A DNA stretch of 64,000 nt from assembly GCA_022843905.1 (NCBI GenBank), contig JALHMT010000012.1, positions 62,001-126,000 of the forward strand, in the 5' to 3' direction. A program made the position numbers and the translations under genes. Positions 44,428-53,464 of the stretch are shown here, one piece after another (position 1 is the stretch's first letter; every line of letters begins with the position of its first letter). Below the pieces are notes generated by a model that worked only from the letters and a program-made list of their open reading frames with translations, made no database searches and was not told where the DNA came from. Origin of the DNA: Rubrivivax sp. GTDB lineage: Bacteria; Pseudomonadota; Gammaproteobacteria; Burkholderiales; Burkholderiaceae_C.

Positions 44428-45232
44428 GGCGCCAGCCACGTTCGGTCAGCAGGGCTTCGATGTCGGCCGAGAAGCCGGCGAAGAGGTCGGGGCAGTACTT
44501 GATCGGGCTGGTGTAGAACTGCGCCAGCGAGCCGATGCCGTGCTCTGTCCACAGCGCGGCCATCTCGGGGCTGGACTCCATGTAGCGCGCGCGGCCGCGG
44601 CGTTCGCGCTCGGCGAAGTGGCGGTCGATGTCGTCACCGCCGGGCCGCTGGTAGCGCTCGTCGTGGATCCAGGCCGCCGCGGGCAGGCGGTCGCGCTGCG
44701 GCGGTGCGTCGGCCGGCCAGCCCACCACCAGCGAGGTGACGGGCAGCACGTTGTCGGGCAGTTCCAGGAAGTCGGCCAGGCCGCGCATGGCGAACAGCGT
44801 GGTGCCCATGTAGCAGATGCCCAGCCCGTGGCTCTCGAAGGCCAGCGCGGCGGTCTGCGCCAGGATCATGGCGTCGAAGGCGGCCGTGTGCCAGCTCACC
44901 AGGTCGGCGAATCCCGGCCGCGCGCCGCGCCGCGCCAGCCACTCGCGGGTGCGGAAGCTGTCGGCGCAGAAGCTCAGCACCAGGGGCGCTTCGCGCACCA
45001 TGGGCTGCTCCCCGTGCAGCTCGAACAGGCGCTCCTTGCGCGCCGGGTCCTGCGTCTTCACCACCGAGACGAGGTTCAGGTTCCCGCTGCTCGACGTGCC
45101 TTGCAGCGCCTGCGCCAGCACGCGGTCCACCAGGCCCTCGGGCAAGGGGTCGGGCTTGTAGCTGCGAACGGACCGGTGGCTGTCCATCAAGGCACTGAAG
45201 GCGGCGGCAGGGGCGAGGGCAGGTGCGTTCAT
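44414..45232 (-). CDS. nitroreductase-family NAD(P)H-dependent flavin oxidoreductase
   Basis: A 272-residue FMN enzyme of the NfsA/Frp-type nitroreductases. HRSVRSYKPDPLPEG (19-33) is the entry motif, SSSGNLNLVSVV binds FMN, and the SPEMAALWTEHGIGS region near the C terminus is characteristic of the group. ATG 45232 is chosen for its fit to family length. It would reduce nitro groups or quinones. Divergent from the cyclic-nucleotide-binding gene by 139 bases. Confidence 0.88.
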   Translation of the reverse strand: MNAPALAPAAAFSALMDSHRSVRSYKPDPLPEGLVDRVLAQALQGTSSSGNLNLVSVVKTQDPARKERLFELHGEQPMVREAPLVLSFCADSFRTREWLARRGARPGFADLVSWHTAAFDAMILAQTAALAFESHGLGICYMGTTLFAMRGLADFLELPDNVLPVTSLVVGWPADAPPQRDRLPAAAWIHDERYQRPGGDDIDRHFAERERRGRARYMESSPEMAALWTEHGIGSLAQFYTSPIKYCPDLFAGFSADIEALLTERGWRRPPV

Positions 45233-45371
45233 GATGGAGATGATGCCAGCGCGGGGTGCGAGGGCCGGGCCGGGCCGGGCGCGGGAGTTCCCGTGCGGCG
45301 CACACCGAGGGCCGAGCGATGCGCCGACCCCTATGCTGCGCGCAGGCGCGGTCATTTCGTGGAGGTGCTGG

Positions 45372-45848
45372 ATGCAGTCAACGCGAATCGAACTCTTGCA
45401 GGCAATGCCGATCTTCGGCGCCATCCGCGACGACGTGCTCGCCTTTCTGCTTGAGCAGGTGAAGGTCGCGCACGTGCCTGCGGACGCCTGCTTCTTCCGC
45501 GAAGGTGACGAGCCCGGTGGCATGTTCGTGCTCGAGGCCGGGCGGGTGGCGGTGTCCAAGGACTGGCAGGGCCGCCACTGCGAGCTGCACGAACTGGGGC
45601 GCGGCGACTGCTTCGGCGAGATGGCGCTGATGGACCTGGGGCCCCGCAGCGCCACGGTGCGGGCGCTGGAGGACTGCCGCGCGATCGAACTGCTGCCCGA
45701 TCACCTGATGGGCCTGTATCAGCGCGACCTCGAGCAGTTCACCCTGATCCAGATGAACATGGGCCGGGAGGTGTGCCGGCGGCTGCGCGCCGCCGACGAG
45801 CAGCTGTTCGCTGTCGGCAGGGCCGCCGACACGCTCAGCGGCCGTTGA
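45372..45848 (+). CDS. cyclic-nucleotide-binding domain protein without DNA-binding domain
   Basis: A 158-residue protein consisting of one CNB beta-roll. FREGDEPGGMFVLEAGRVAV and GRGDCFGEMALMDLGPRSATVRA form the phosphate-binding cassette; the FGEMAL....R.A motif, including the arginine that contacts cyclic nucleotide phosphate, is intact. The CRP-type helix-turn-helix is missing. Such stand-alone domains usually regulate a partner protein. Its neighbours give no clear partner, though a nucleotide cyclase gene lies 12 kb to the left. Confidence 0.88.
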   Translation: MQSTRIELLQAMPIFGAIRDDVLAFLLEQVKVAHVPADACFFREGDEPGGMFVLEAGRVAVSKDWQGRHCELHELGRGDCFGEMALMDLGPRSATVRALEDCRAIELLPDHLMGLYQRDLEQFTLIQMNMGREVCRRLRAADEQLFAVGRAADTLSGR

Positions 45849-46037
45849 TCTGACTCAGTGCTTCGGCTCCTGGCCCCGGCGCACAGGGCTGCGAGGGCGG
45901 CGGGACCGGCGCCGAACGGCGTGTTCCACGTCCAGGCGGTGCGGTTCATCGACGCTCACCGCGACCCGAGGCTTCACCGCCGACCTGCTGCTTTGGCGGG
46001 ACGTCGTCCCCGAGGGAACTGGCATAAAGTCGACTCC

Positions 46038-47198
46038 ATGACCCACAACGTCAACCCGCACACGTCTGCCAGACCGGGCGATCCCGTGGCCGCCATCGAC
46101 ACGCCGGCGCTGGTCATCGATCTCGACGCGATGGAGCGCAATCTGGCCGCGATGGCGGCTTTCGCGGGCGAGCGAGGCCTGCGCCTGCGCCCGCATGCCA
46201 AGACGCACAAGAGCGCAGCCATCGCGAAGCTGCAAATGGCAGCGGGTGCCGTCGGCGTCTGCGTTCAGAAGCTGAGCGAAGCCGAAGCACTGGCAGAGCG
46301 CGGCGTGCCGGACATCTACATCAGCAACGAGATCGTCGATGTGGGCAAGCTCGCACGGGTGGCGGCGCTGGCAGGTCGCGTCCGGCTCTCGATCGCTGTC
46401 GATTCGCCCACGGGCATCGACCGCCTGGCTGCCGCCCTGAAGGCTCAAGGCACCCGCATGGATGTCCTTGTCGAGATCGATGTCGGGCACGGCCGGTGCG
46501 GCATCGCGCCGTCTTCGGCCGGTGAACTGGCGCGCCGGGTCGAGTCGCACGGGCTGCGTTTCGCAGGTCTGCAGGCCTATCACGGCGGGGCGCAGCACCT
46601 GCGATCACCTGCCGAACGCCAGGCGGCGATCGGACACGCTGCCGCGCAGGTGCGCATTGCGCAGGCCAGCTTGGCAGAGGTCGACGTGCAGTGCCTGCTG
46701 GTCACGGGCGCGGGGACCGGCACCTTCGCGCTCGAAGCGGCCAGCGGCGTCTGGGGCGAACTGCAGTGCGGCAGCTATGTCTTCATGGACCGCGACTACG
46801 CAGAAAACCATCTGGACCCACAGCCACCGGGTGGCGGTCACGTGGCGTTCGAGCATGCGCTCTTCGTGAAGTCGCAGGTGATGAGCGTCGGCGCGGCGCA
46901 TGCAGTCGTCGATGCGGGGCACAAGTCACATGCGATCGATTCAGGCATGCCCAGGGTCTGGCAGGGCGAGTTCGAGTTCCGCAACGGAGGTGACGAACAC
47001 GGCATCCTGACCCCAGCCACGCAGGTGGATGCAAGCCGTCCACCCCTTCCGACGATCGGTGACACCGTCTGGCTGATTCCCGGGCATTGCGACCCGACCG
47101 TCAACCTGCACGACCGGTACATCGGCGTCCGGGGTGGGCTGTCGCAGGGCGTGGTCGAGTCCGTCTGGGCGGTTGATACCCGCGGCTGCCTGACCTGA
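46038..47198 (+). CDS. D-threonine aldolase / D-3-hydroxyaspartate aldolase-type PLP enzyme (DSD1 family)
   Basis: A 386-residue protein of the alanine-racemase-like TIM-barrel fold. RPHAKTHKSA carries the PLP lysine K55. The C-terminal domain has IPGHCDPTVN, whose His and Cys bind the divalent metal. Layout and length match bacterial D-threonine and D-hydroxyaspartate aldolases and D-serine dehydratase-like enzymes. It should split a D-beta-hydroxy amino acid to glycine and an aldehyde or eliminate water. It stands alone; upstream 45849-46037 holds no other gene. Confidence 0.88.
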   Translation: MTHNVNPHTSARPGDPVAAIDTPALVIDLDAMERNLAAMAAFAGERGLRLRPHAKTHKSAAIAKLQMAAGAVGVCVQKLSEAEALAERGVPDIYISNEIVDVGKLARVAALAGRVRLSIAVDSPTGIDRLAAALKAQGTRMDVLVEIDVGHGRCGIAPSSAGELARRVESHGLRFAGLQAYHGGAQHLRSPAERQAAIGHAAAQVRIAQASLAEVDVQCLLVTGAGTGTFALEAASGVWGELQCGSYVFMDRDYAENHLDPQPPGGGHVAFEHALFVKSQVMSVGAAHAVVDAGHKSHAIDSGMPRVWQGEFEFRNGGDEHGILTPATQVDASRPPLPTIGDTVWLIPGHCDPTVNLHDRYIGVRGGLSQGVVESVWAVDTRGCLT

Positions 47199-47287
47199 CG
47201 CCACGGCGGCGGTCTGCGGAAAGCTGGCGCGGCCGCTGACAGGCGTTGCCGACGGTTCGCTTGGGACGCGACGTTCCACGGTAGCGC

Positions 47288-47303
47288 TTGACTTTGGCTT
47301 CAC
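47288..47303 (+). promoter_or_regulatory. direct repeat before the two-component operon
   Basis: TTGAC-N6-TTCAC, an 11-base repeat period, 102 bases before the response-regulator start. The spacing fits OmpR/PmrA-family binding sites. A similar TTCAC-N6-TTCAT precedes the downstream hydrolase gene, suggesting the regulator controls both. No clear -10 could be assigned. Confidence 0.35.
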
Positions 47304-47404
47304 ATGAGCGCCTGTAGACTGACTTCTCCGCATCCTGGAGAAGCCTGGATGAAGCTCAAACTCGAGCTGACCTTTGCCGCGCTGCCGGGTCGAGACAGGC
47401 GCGT

Positions 47405-48100
47405 ATGAACGAGGCCGCACCGCTGCGCGTTCTGGTCGTTGAGGATCACGGCCTGTTGCGTACCCAGGTCGTCGCCTTGCTGCGCGACGCCGGCCACGTC
47501 GTCGAGGAAGCCAGTGACGGCCGCCTGGGCCTGCAGATGGCACTGGAGCAACCACCCGATGTACTGGTCCTGGACCTGGGTTTGCCAAGTCTGGACGGCG
47601 TTCAACTGTGCCGCGCGCTGCGCGAGTCCGCACCCGCTCATGTGCCGGTCTTGATGCTCACAGCGCGGGACAGCCTGGACGACAAGGCGCAGGGCTTCGC
47701 CGCCGGGGCCGACGACTACCTCGTCAAGCCCTTTGCGGGCGAAGAGCTGCTGTGGCGCTGCCGTGCCCTGTCGCGCCGCCACCGCCTGGGCCAGCCCCAT
47801 GTGCTGGTGCTGGGCGAGCTGCGGCTGGACCGGACGCGTGCGCGGGCCGAACGGGCCGACCGGTGGCTGGACCTGCCGCCCATCGCCTACCAACTGCTCC
47901 TGCACCTGGCCCAGGCCTGGCCGCGCATCGTGACGCGTTCGGAGCTCGTGCGCAGCGTGTGGGGCGATGAGCCACCGGAGTCCGACCCGCTGCGCAGCCA
48001 CCTGTACCAACTGCGCCAGGTGCTGGACAAGCCCTTCGCCACGCCCATGTTGAAGACGGTGCACGGCGTGGGCTACACCCTGGACGTGCCACGTGACTGA
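47405..48100 (+). CDS. OmpR-family response regulator
   Basis: A 231-residue regulator. The receiver has acidic pocket ED at 13-14, phospho-acceptor D57 in VLDLGLPS and K108 in DYLVKPF. The C-terminal winged helix ends TVHGVGYTLDV. It overlaps the sensor kinase gene by 8 bases and is in one operon with it. A direct repeat about 100 bases upstream suggests autoregulation. Its subfamily looks closest to PmrA/QseB regulators, which is a guess from motif style. Confidence 0.92.
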   Translation: MNEAAPLRVLVVEDHGLLRTQVVALLRDAGHVVEEASDGRLGLQMALEQPPDVLVLDLGLPSLDGVQLCRALRESAPAHVPVLMLTARDSLDDKAQGFAAGADDYLVKPFAGEELLWRCRALSRRHRLGQPHVLVLGELRLDRTRARAERADRWLDLPPIAYQLLLHLAQAWPRIVTRSELVRSVWGDEPPESDPLRSHLYQLRQVLDKPFATPMLKTVHGVGYTLDVPRD

Positions 48101-49571
48101 GGTTCCGCAAGCCTCCGGTCCCTCGCCGCCGCCTCTGCCGCCGCTGACCAGGCCGCGCCGAGGCCTGCAACGCCAGCTGATGATCAGCTTCACGCTCTTC
48201 ACGCTGGGCGTGAGCGCCCTGCTGGGCCTGTTCGCCATGGCCTTCGTGTACTCGGTGGAAGACCGCTTCATCGTGGCCACCCTGTCCCGGACCGCCACGG
48301 AGATGCAGCGCCAGCACCAGGCCAGCGGCCTCTGGCCGACGCCGCCGCATGCCTTCATGCAGCGTCATGACGCGGCAGCCAGCCTGCCGGATGACTTGCG
48401 CGGGGCCTGGCAGGCCGAGCCGCGTCGAGGCGAGTTCCCTGGCGCGCAGGGTCGCCACTACCACCTGCATTGGCTGGGCCGCCCGCAAGGCAGGCCGCCC
48501 GACCCACCCGTGCCCGACGCCCGTCACCCCTTGCTGGTGGCCGAGGTCAGCGCTCTGCTGGAGGTGCGGCCCGCTCGCCGCGAATTGCTGCTGTGGTGGG
48601 CGGCCGGCAGCGGCGCCCTGACACTGGCTGCCCTGGGGCTGGCCGCATGGCGGGCGCGGCGCATCAGCGCGCCCCTGGTGCACCTGGCCGACGCCGTCGC
48701 GCGAAGCCGGCCGGGCGACAGCCTCGATCGCTCCGGCCCCTACGCGCTGGGCGACCGCGCCGACGAGGTCGGCCTGCTGGCCCGGCACCTCGACGCGCTG
48801 ACGGCACGCACCCAGTCCTTCATCGACCGCGAACAGGCCTTCACGCGGGACGTCAGCCACGAGCTGCGCACGCCGCTGGCGGCACTGAGCATGGCCAGCG
48901 AGCGCCTGCAGGGCCGCGACGACCTGCCCGCCGATGCCGCGGCCCAGTTGCAGCAGATGCGCCAGGTCTTGTGGGACCTGGAGCAGACCGTCAACACCCT
49001 GCTGGCCCTGGCGCGCGAGGTCCGTGCGCCTGCCGAGGCTGCTGCGACCGCGGACGGGGTGTCGGCACCGGTGTCGGGCGACAGGGCACCCGTCACCGTC
49101 CCCGTCACCGCCCCCACTGCGCTGGCGGTGCTGCCGCTGCTCGAACGCGTGGTGCTCGAACAGATGTCGCGGCTGCAGGGCAAGGACATCCAGCTGGAGA
49201 TCGCCGTCAGCCCGGCCCTGCGGATCCAACTGCCTCCCGGTGTGCTTCACATCCTGCTGTCCAACCTGGTCGGCAATGCCTTTTCCCATTGCGAACCCGG
49301 GCCGGTGCGCGTGGCGGCCGACACCGAGGGCTTGAAATTGCAGAACCGCAGCCAGGCCCTGCCGGCCGGCCTGAGCGAACGCCTGGGCCAGCCCTTCCAG
49401 AAAAGCGCTGCCAGCGCGGGCTTCGGTCTCGGCCTGGCCATCGTGCACCGCCTGGCCGAACACCAGGGCCTGGAGTTGTCACTGCGCCAGGCCGACGGCC
49501 ACACCCACGTGCAGTTGCTGTGGGCCGCCAAGGCCTGGATGGCGCCGCCCGGGGGTTCAGCCAGCGCCTGA
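48093..49571 (+). CDS. membrane sensor histidine kinase
   Basis: A 492-residue kinase with TM1 at about 29-52, a periplasmic domain of about 110 residues, TM2 at 164-184, a HAMP-like stretch and phospho-acceptor H256 in DVSHELRTPLAAL. The ATPase part has N-box NLVGNAFSHC and a GLGLAIVHRL G2 box. The G1 box is weakly conserved. GTG 48093 overlaps the regulator stop. Its signal is unknown; the neighbouring hydrolase gene may be a target. Confidence 0.9.
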   Translation: MTEVPQASGPSPPPLPPLTRPRRGLQRQLMISFTLFTLGVSALLGLFAMAFVYSVEDRFIVATLSRTATEMQRQHQASGLWPTPPHAFMQRHDAAASLPDDLRGAWQAEPRRGEFPGAQGRHYHLHWLGRPQGRPPDPPVPDARHPLLVAEVSALLEVRPARRELLLWWAAGSGALTLAALGLAAWRARRISAPLVHLADAVARSRPGDSLDRSGPYALGDRADEVGLLARHLDALTARTQSFIDREQAFTRDVSHELRTPLAALSMASERLQGRDDLPADAAAQLQQMRQVLWDLEQTVNTLLALAREVRAPAEAAATADGVSAPVSGDRAPVTVPVTAPTALAVLPLLERVVLEQMSRLQGKDIQLEIAVSPALRIQLPPGVLHILLSNLVGNAFSHCEPGPVRVAADTEGLKLQNRSQALPAGLSERLGQPFQKSAASAGFGLGLAIVHRLAEHQGLELSLRQADGHTHVQLLWAAKAWMAPPGGSASA

Positions 49572-49612
49572 GGCGCACGCGCTGCGAACCTGGGGTTCGG
49601 CCGGGCGCCGGC

Positions 49613-49628
49613 TTCACGCGCTGTTCAT
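49613..49628 (+). promoter_or_regulatory. direct repeat before the alpha/beta hydrolase gene
   Basis: TTCAC-N6-TTCAT with an 11-base period, 90 bases before the hydrolase start, resembling the repeat before the response regulator gene. A candidate binding site for that regulator. Confidence 0.35.
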
Positions 49629-49718
49629 ACCACCATCGCTAGCGTGGCGTCGCAGATCGGTTCAAGCGCGCTGCCAATGGAGCCGGCCTCTGCCTTCTCA
49701 ACAGACATCGGAGCGATC

Positions 49719-50627
49719 ATGAAACACAAGCGAGCCTACGTGGCGATCGGAGTCCTGGTCGGACTGGCGGCAGTTGCCGCCGGCATCTGGCACTTCATCT
49801 GGCTCAAGCCCTACAGCATCACCCCCGCCGAGTTGCAGGCGCGTTATGCCTACAAGGAGGAACACCGCCCGGCTGACGCGCACTCGGTCGACATCCGCCT
49901 GCGCAGCTTCGATGGCGCGCTGCTCCACGGCCGCATCGTCTATCCCGGCGACCCGGCCCAGGCGAGCCGGCCCTTTCCGGTGCTGGTGGGCATGCACGCC
50001 ATGGGTCGCAGCCACATGCGCTGGTGGCAGGCGGAGCTCAACGGAAGGCCCACCATCGAGCAGACGCACCGGATCACGCAGATGGCGCTGCAGCAGGGTT
50101 ACGCCGTGGTGGCCATCGATGCGCGTGCGCATGGCGAGCGCAGGCACCTGGGTCAGCCGCACCTGGCGCAGCGCGTCATGCGCGACATGCACTGGTTCGG
50201 AAGGCGTCAGGGCTATGAACAGATGATCATCGACACCGTGCGCGACCACCGCGTGCTGCTCGATTGGCTGGCCACGCAGCCCCATCTGGACACCGGGCGC
50301 ATCAAGGCCGTCGGCTACAGCATGGGCGCACAGGGCGCGCTGCTGCTGGCCGGGCTGGATGAGCGCGTGCGGGCCGTCGCCGCCATGGTGCCGCCCCATC
50401 TGGGCGACAACGTGGCCGTCGTGGCGCCCATCAATCTGGTCGTGGGGCTGCAAGGCAAGCGCGTCTGGCTGCTGACGGGCGAAGAGGATGACCATGGCAC
50501 CTCCGAGGAGAGCCAGCCCCTCTTCGATGCCATACCCAGCCAGGACAAGAAGCACCTGCGCTTCGACTCAGGGCATCTGTTGCCAACGGACTATGTCGAG
50601 AAGCTGTCGGACTGGTTCAAGACCTGA
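49719..50627 (+). CDS. membrane-anchored alpha/beta hydrolase
   Basis: A 302-residue protein with one N-terminal helix (about 6-28) and an alpha/beta-hydrolase domain. The nucleophile elbow is GYSMGAQG with S201, and a likely acid lies in TGEEDDHG and the histidine in DSGHLLP. This is the peptidase/esterase pattern of DUF1100/BAAT-like hydrolases acting outside the cytoplasmic membrane. It follows a two-component operon and is probably regulated by it. ATG 49719 is chosen because it precedes the helix directly. Confidence 0.85.
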   Translation: MKHKRAYVAIGVLVGLAAVAAGIWHFIWLKPYSITPAELQARYAYKEEHRPADAHSVDIRLRSFDGALLHGRIVYPGDPAQASRPFPVLVGMHAMGRSHMRWWQAELNGRPTIEQTHRITQMALQQGYAVVAIDARAHGERRHLGQPHLAQRVMRDMHWFGRRQGYEQMIIDTVRDHRVLLDWLATQPHLDTGRIKAVGYSMGAQGALLLAGLDERVRAVAAMVPPHLGDNVAVVAPINLVVGLQGKRVWLLTGEEDDHGTSEESQPLFDAIPSQDKKHLRFDSGHLLPTDYVEKLSDWFKT

Positions 50628-50726
50628 TGCTTGCAGTGCACCCGACTGCCCGGCCCTGGAACGGGCCGGGCATCGCGGACGAATGAAGAAAGTAGACTGG
50701 TCGAACCCTGTCCCCGTCGTCGAGCC

Positions 50727-51305
50727 ATGAATGAGCATTTCCGTCCGGTGGCGCTCGAGCACGCGAGTCGCCTGATCAATCACGGCCCGACGGTCCTGGT
50801 GACGAGTGCAGCCGGGGCGCAGCGCAATGTGATGGCCGCGGCATGGTCGATGCCGGTGGAGTTCACGCCTCCACGCATCGCCGTCGTGGTCGACAAGAGC
50901 ACCTTCACCCGACAACTGATCATGGCGAGCGGAGTCTTCGGGCTGTGCATTCCCGGTGCGGGACTGGCGGATCTGACCTATGCCGTCGGAAGCACGAGCG
51001 GTCGCGACGGGGACAAGTTCTCTCGCTACGGTATCGAGGTCAGGCCTGGACCGGTGCTGGGTCTGCCCGTGATCGAGGCAGGTTGCGCAGCCTGGCTCGA
51101 GTGCCGGCTGATCAGAGAGCCGCATACCGAAGAGGCCTACGACACCTGCTTCGCCGAGGTCGTGGCCGCCGCTGCCGACGACCGCATCTTCGCCAACGGC
51201 CACTGGTCGGTTCGCGACGACAACGAAGCCCTTCACACCCTCCATCACCTGGGCGGTGGCCATTTCGCGCGTGCCGGCAGCGTGATTCGTGCGAAGTCGC
51301 CTTAG
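50727..51305 (+). CDS. flavin reductase-like FMN-binding protein
   Basis: A 192-residue protein of the flavin-reductase (FRL) domain family. It has the opening PVALEHASRLINHGPTVLVTS, the VMAAAWSMPVEFTPPRIAVVV substrate wall and GVFGLCIP strand. It would bind FMN and reduce it with NAD(P)H, typically supplying a monooxygenase, though none is adjacent. It lies 99 bases downstream of the hydrolase gene. ATG 50727. Confidence 0.85.
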   Translation: MNEHFRPVALEHASRLINHGPTVLVTSAAGAQRNVMAAAWSMPVEFTPPRIAVVVDKSTFTRQLIMASGVFGLCIPGAGLADLTYAVGSTSGRDGDKFSRYGIEVRPGPVLGLPVIEAGCAAWLECRLIREPHTEEAYDTCFAEVVAAAADDRIFANGHWSVRDDNEALHTLHHLGGGHFARAGSVIRAKSP

Positions 51306-51498
51306 GAGGCGACGGCGCGGCCCGGTTCAACGCGCGGCCTCGCGGTGTTCGACGGCACCGTGCACGGCGTGACGCTGATCAGCGTGGCCGAAGTCGGCCA
51401 TGTCGCCGCCCTGGCGATGGATGAAAATGCATCCGACAGGGTCTGGTGCCGGCAGGCACCGTCCTGTGCATGGCCCGTCGCCCAACCTTCCTCGAGCG

Positions 51499-53109
51499 AT
51501 GCAGTCGACCTACCGTTTCGATGATGTCGAAGTGTTCTGCCGCGAGCGGCGGATCGCGGTCCGGGGGCAAGCCGTGCCCGTGGGTGCCCGTGCCTTCGAT
51601 CTGCTCGTCACCCTGATCGAGCGCGCGGACCGCGTCGTCGGCAAGGAAGAGCTGATGGCCGTGGTCTGGCCTGGGGTCGTGGTCGAAGAGGCCAACATCG
51701 CGGTCCACGTCTCCGCCTTGCGCAAGCTGATCGGCGCGCAGGCGCTCGTGACGGTACCGGGCAGGGGATATCGCTTCGCCAGGCCATTGATCGCGGACGG
51801 CGCAGCGGCCACACCCGCAACGCCGATGCCACGCGAGGCGGCCGACGGCGCCGAGCCGCCGATCCCCGACAGGCCCGCGATTGCCGTGCTGCCCTTCGCC
51901 AACCTGTCCGTCGACAGCGAGCACCGCCACTTCGCCGATGGCGTCACGCAGGACATCGTCACCGGGCTGTCTCGCTTCCGCGCCCTGGTGGTGATCGCGC
52001 ACGGCAGTTCTGCAGCCTACGCCGACAGGAGCGTCGGCATCGACACCGTGGCCGCGCAGCTGGGCGTGCGCTACATCGTCGGCGGCAGCGTGCAGCGGGA
52101 AGGGCAGAGGGTTCGGGTGACGGCGCAGCTGATCGACGCGACCACGCGCAGCCACATCTGGGCGGACCAGTACGACCGGGTGCTGGAGGACATCTTCGCC
52201 GTGCAGGAGGAGGTCACGCGCAGCATCGTGATTGCCGTGGCGCCCCACGTCAGCCGCGCTGAACTGCAAGGCGCCAGCCGGCGCCGACCGGCCAGCCTCG
52301 GCGCCTACCAGCTGGCCCTGCACGCCTGGACCATGACGAGCCGGGCCTACGCGGCAGGGGACGCCGCGTTGCTGTCCGCCGTTCTTGACGAAGCGACGCG
52401 GGCACTGGCGATCGACCCGAAATGCAGCCTGGCATTGCGGACCCTGGGCAATGTCCATTGGCAGCGCTTGTTCTTCAAGAGCGCGCCGAACCTGGTCGAG
52501 GCCTGGGAGACCAGCATGCACTGGACCCGGCTGGCCATCGAGGCCGACGAGACCGACAGCGCGGGCTATGCCCAGAGGGCGGTGGTGCTGCAGCACGACC
52601 CGCGCGACGACGGCCGGTCGATCCCGTACGACGAGGCGCTGCACGACCTGGAGATCGCGACGCGGCTCAATCCCAACGACATCGGTGTCTTGCGCGTGCG
52701 CGGGCTGACCGAGGCGGTGGCCGGGCGGCCCGCAGAGGGCATCGGCCACCTGAACCAGGCCTTGCGCGTGAGCCCCGGCGATGCGGGCGTGCTGTCCCAT
52801 CTGTCGTTGGCGCACTTCCTGGCCGGCAGTTACGGCGAGGGTCTGCGCTGCGCCGCCCACGCCCTGGCCAAGCGACCGAAGGCGGCCAACACCCTGATGT
52901 TCGTGGCCATGAACGGCGTGGGCGCCGGCGACATCGACAAGGCGAAGTCGGCCTGGCAGACGGCGCACGCCATCGCGTCCAGCTACATCGACGCACGGAC
53001 CAACGGCTCGTCGGTCTATCGGCTGGAACGCGACCGGCAGCGGCAACATGTCTTTCTTCGCATCGCCGCGGGGCTGGAAGACGCTGCCGCTGCCGAAGGC
53101 TTGCGCTGA
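51499..53109 (+). CDS. winged-helix regulator with TolB-like and TPR domains
   Basis: A 536-residue protein. Residues 1-95 form an OmpR-type winged helix (VPVGARAFDLLVTLIERAD, ending TVPGRGYRFARP). After a linker, residues about 127-245 are the FlgO/TolB-like domain (IAVLPFANLSVDSEHRHFADGV and GVRYIVGGSVQREG). TPR helices fill the rest. It resembles CadC-class regulators without a membrane segment. Its 193-base upstream region holds no assignable gene. The related C-terminal remnant at 16942-17358 is similar in style. Confidence 0.85.
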   Translation: MQSTYRFDDVEVFCRERRIAVRGQAVPVGARAFDLLVTLIERADRVVGKEELMAVVWPGVVVEEANIAVHVSALRKLIGAQALVTVPGRGYRFARPLIADGAAATPATPMPREAADGAEPPIPDRPAIAVLPFANLSVDSEHRHFADGVTQDIVTGLSRFRALVVIAHGSSAAYADRSVGIDTVAAQLGVRYIVGGSVQREGQRVRVTAQLIDATTRSHIWADQYDRVLEDIFAVQEEVTRSIVIAVAPHVSRAELQGASRRRPASLGAYQLALHAWTMTSRAYAAGDAALLSAVLDEATRALAIDPKCSLALRTLGNVHWQRLFFKSAPNLVEAWETSMHWTRLAIEADETDSAGYAQRAVVLQHDPRDDGRSIPYDEALHDLEIATRLNPNDIGVLRVRGLTEAVAGRPAEGIGHLNQALRVSPGDAGVLSHLSLAHFLAGSYGEGLRCAAHALAKRPKAANTLMFVAMNGVGAGDIDKAKSAWQTAHAIASSYIDARTNGSSVYRLERDRQRQHVFLRIAAGLEDAAAAEGLR

Positions 53110-53131
53110 CGCCGCCGCAGCACGGCAGGGC

Positions 53132-53464
53132 TCACGCGCGGGCGGCCAGGATCAGGACCACCGTGGCGGCGCACATGGCCGCGTTGGAGACGTTGACGAG
53201 CATGGCGCGGCTGACGCGCCGATCGTCCTTCTCGTAGAGCCAGGCCGCCATCGTGGCGTTTGCGCCTAGAAACGTGCACCAGGTCCACAGCGAGTGCTGG
53301 CTCGAGTCGCCGCTGACGTGGATCGCCCAGATCGTCGGCAGGTAGCAGACCAGACGCGCCGAGTTGAAGAACGTGAACGACCAGGTCAGCCACTGCAGGT
53401 AGAGGCCGCGGCTGCGCGCGTCCGGCGCGTCTTGATCCCGGGCCGGCATCGCCGCCGTGCTCAT
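53132..53464 (-). CDS. small membrane protein, unidentified
   Basis: A 110-residue protein with three hydrophobic segments (about 24-48, 58-74 and 88-106). Its ATG overlaps the stop of the lipoprotein gene upstream (ATGA), so the two are coupled. No family is recognised; the PTIWAIHVSGDSSQHSLWTW segment is unlike common transporters. Confidence 0.7.
   Translation of the reverse strand: MSTAAMPARDQDAPDARSRGLYLQWLTWSFTFFNSARLVCYLPTIWAIHVSGDSSQHSLWTWCTFLGANATMAAWLYEKDDRRVSRAMLVNVSNAAMCAATVVLILAARA

Noticed and set aside
45930..46020. FIDAHR-like text suggestive of an IS3 transposase start
   Set aside because: The match covers only six residues and the neighbouring codons do not continue the pattern.
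51306..51498. Possible small gene between the flavin reductase and the TPR regulator
   Set aside because: A 35-residue stretch looks protein-like, but there is no start, ribosome-binding site or family match.
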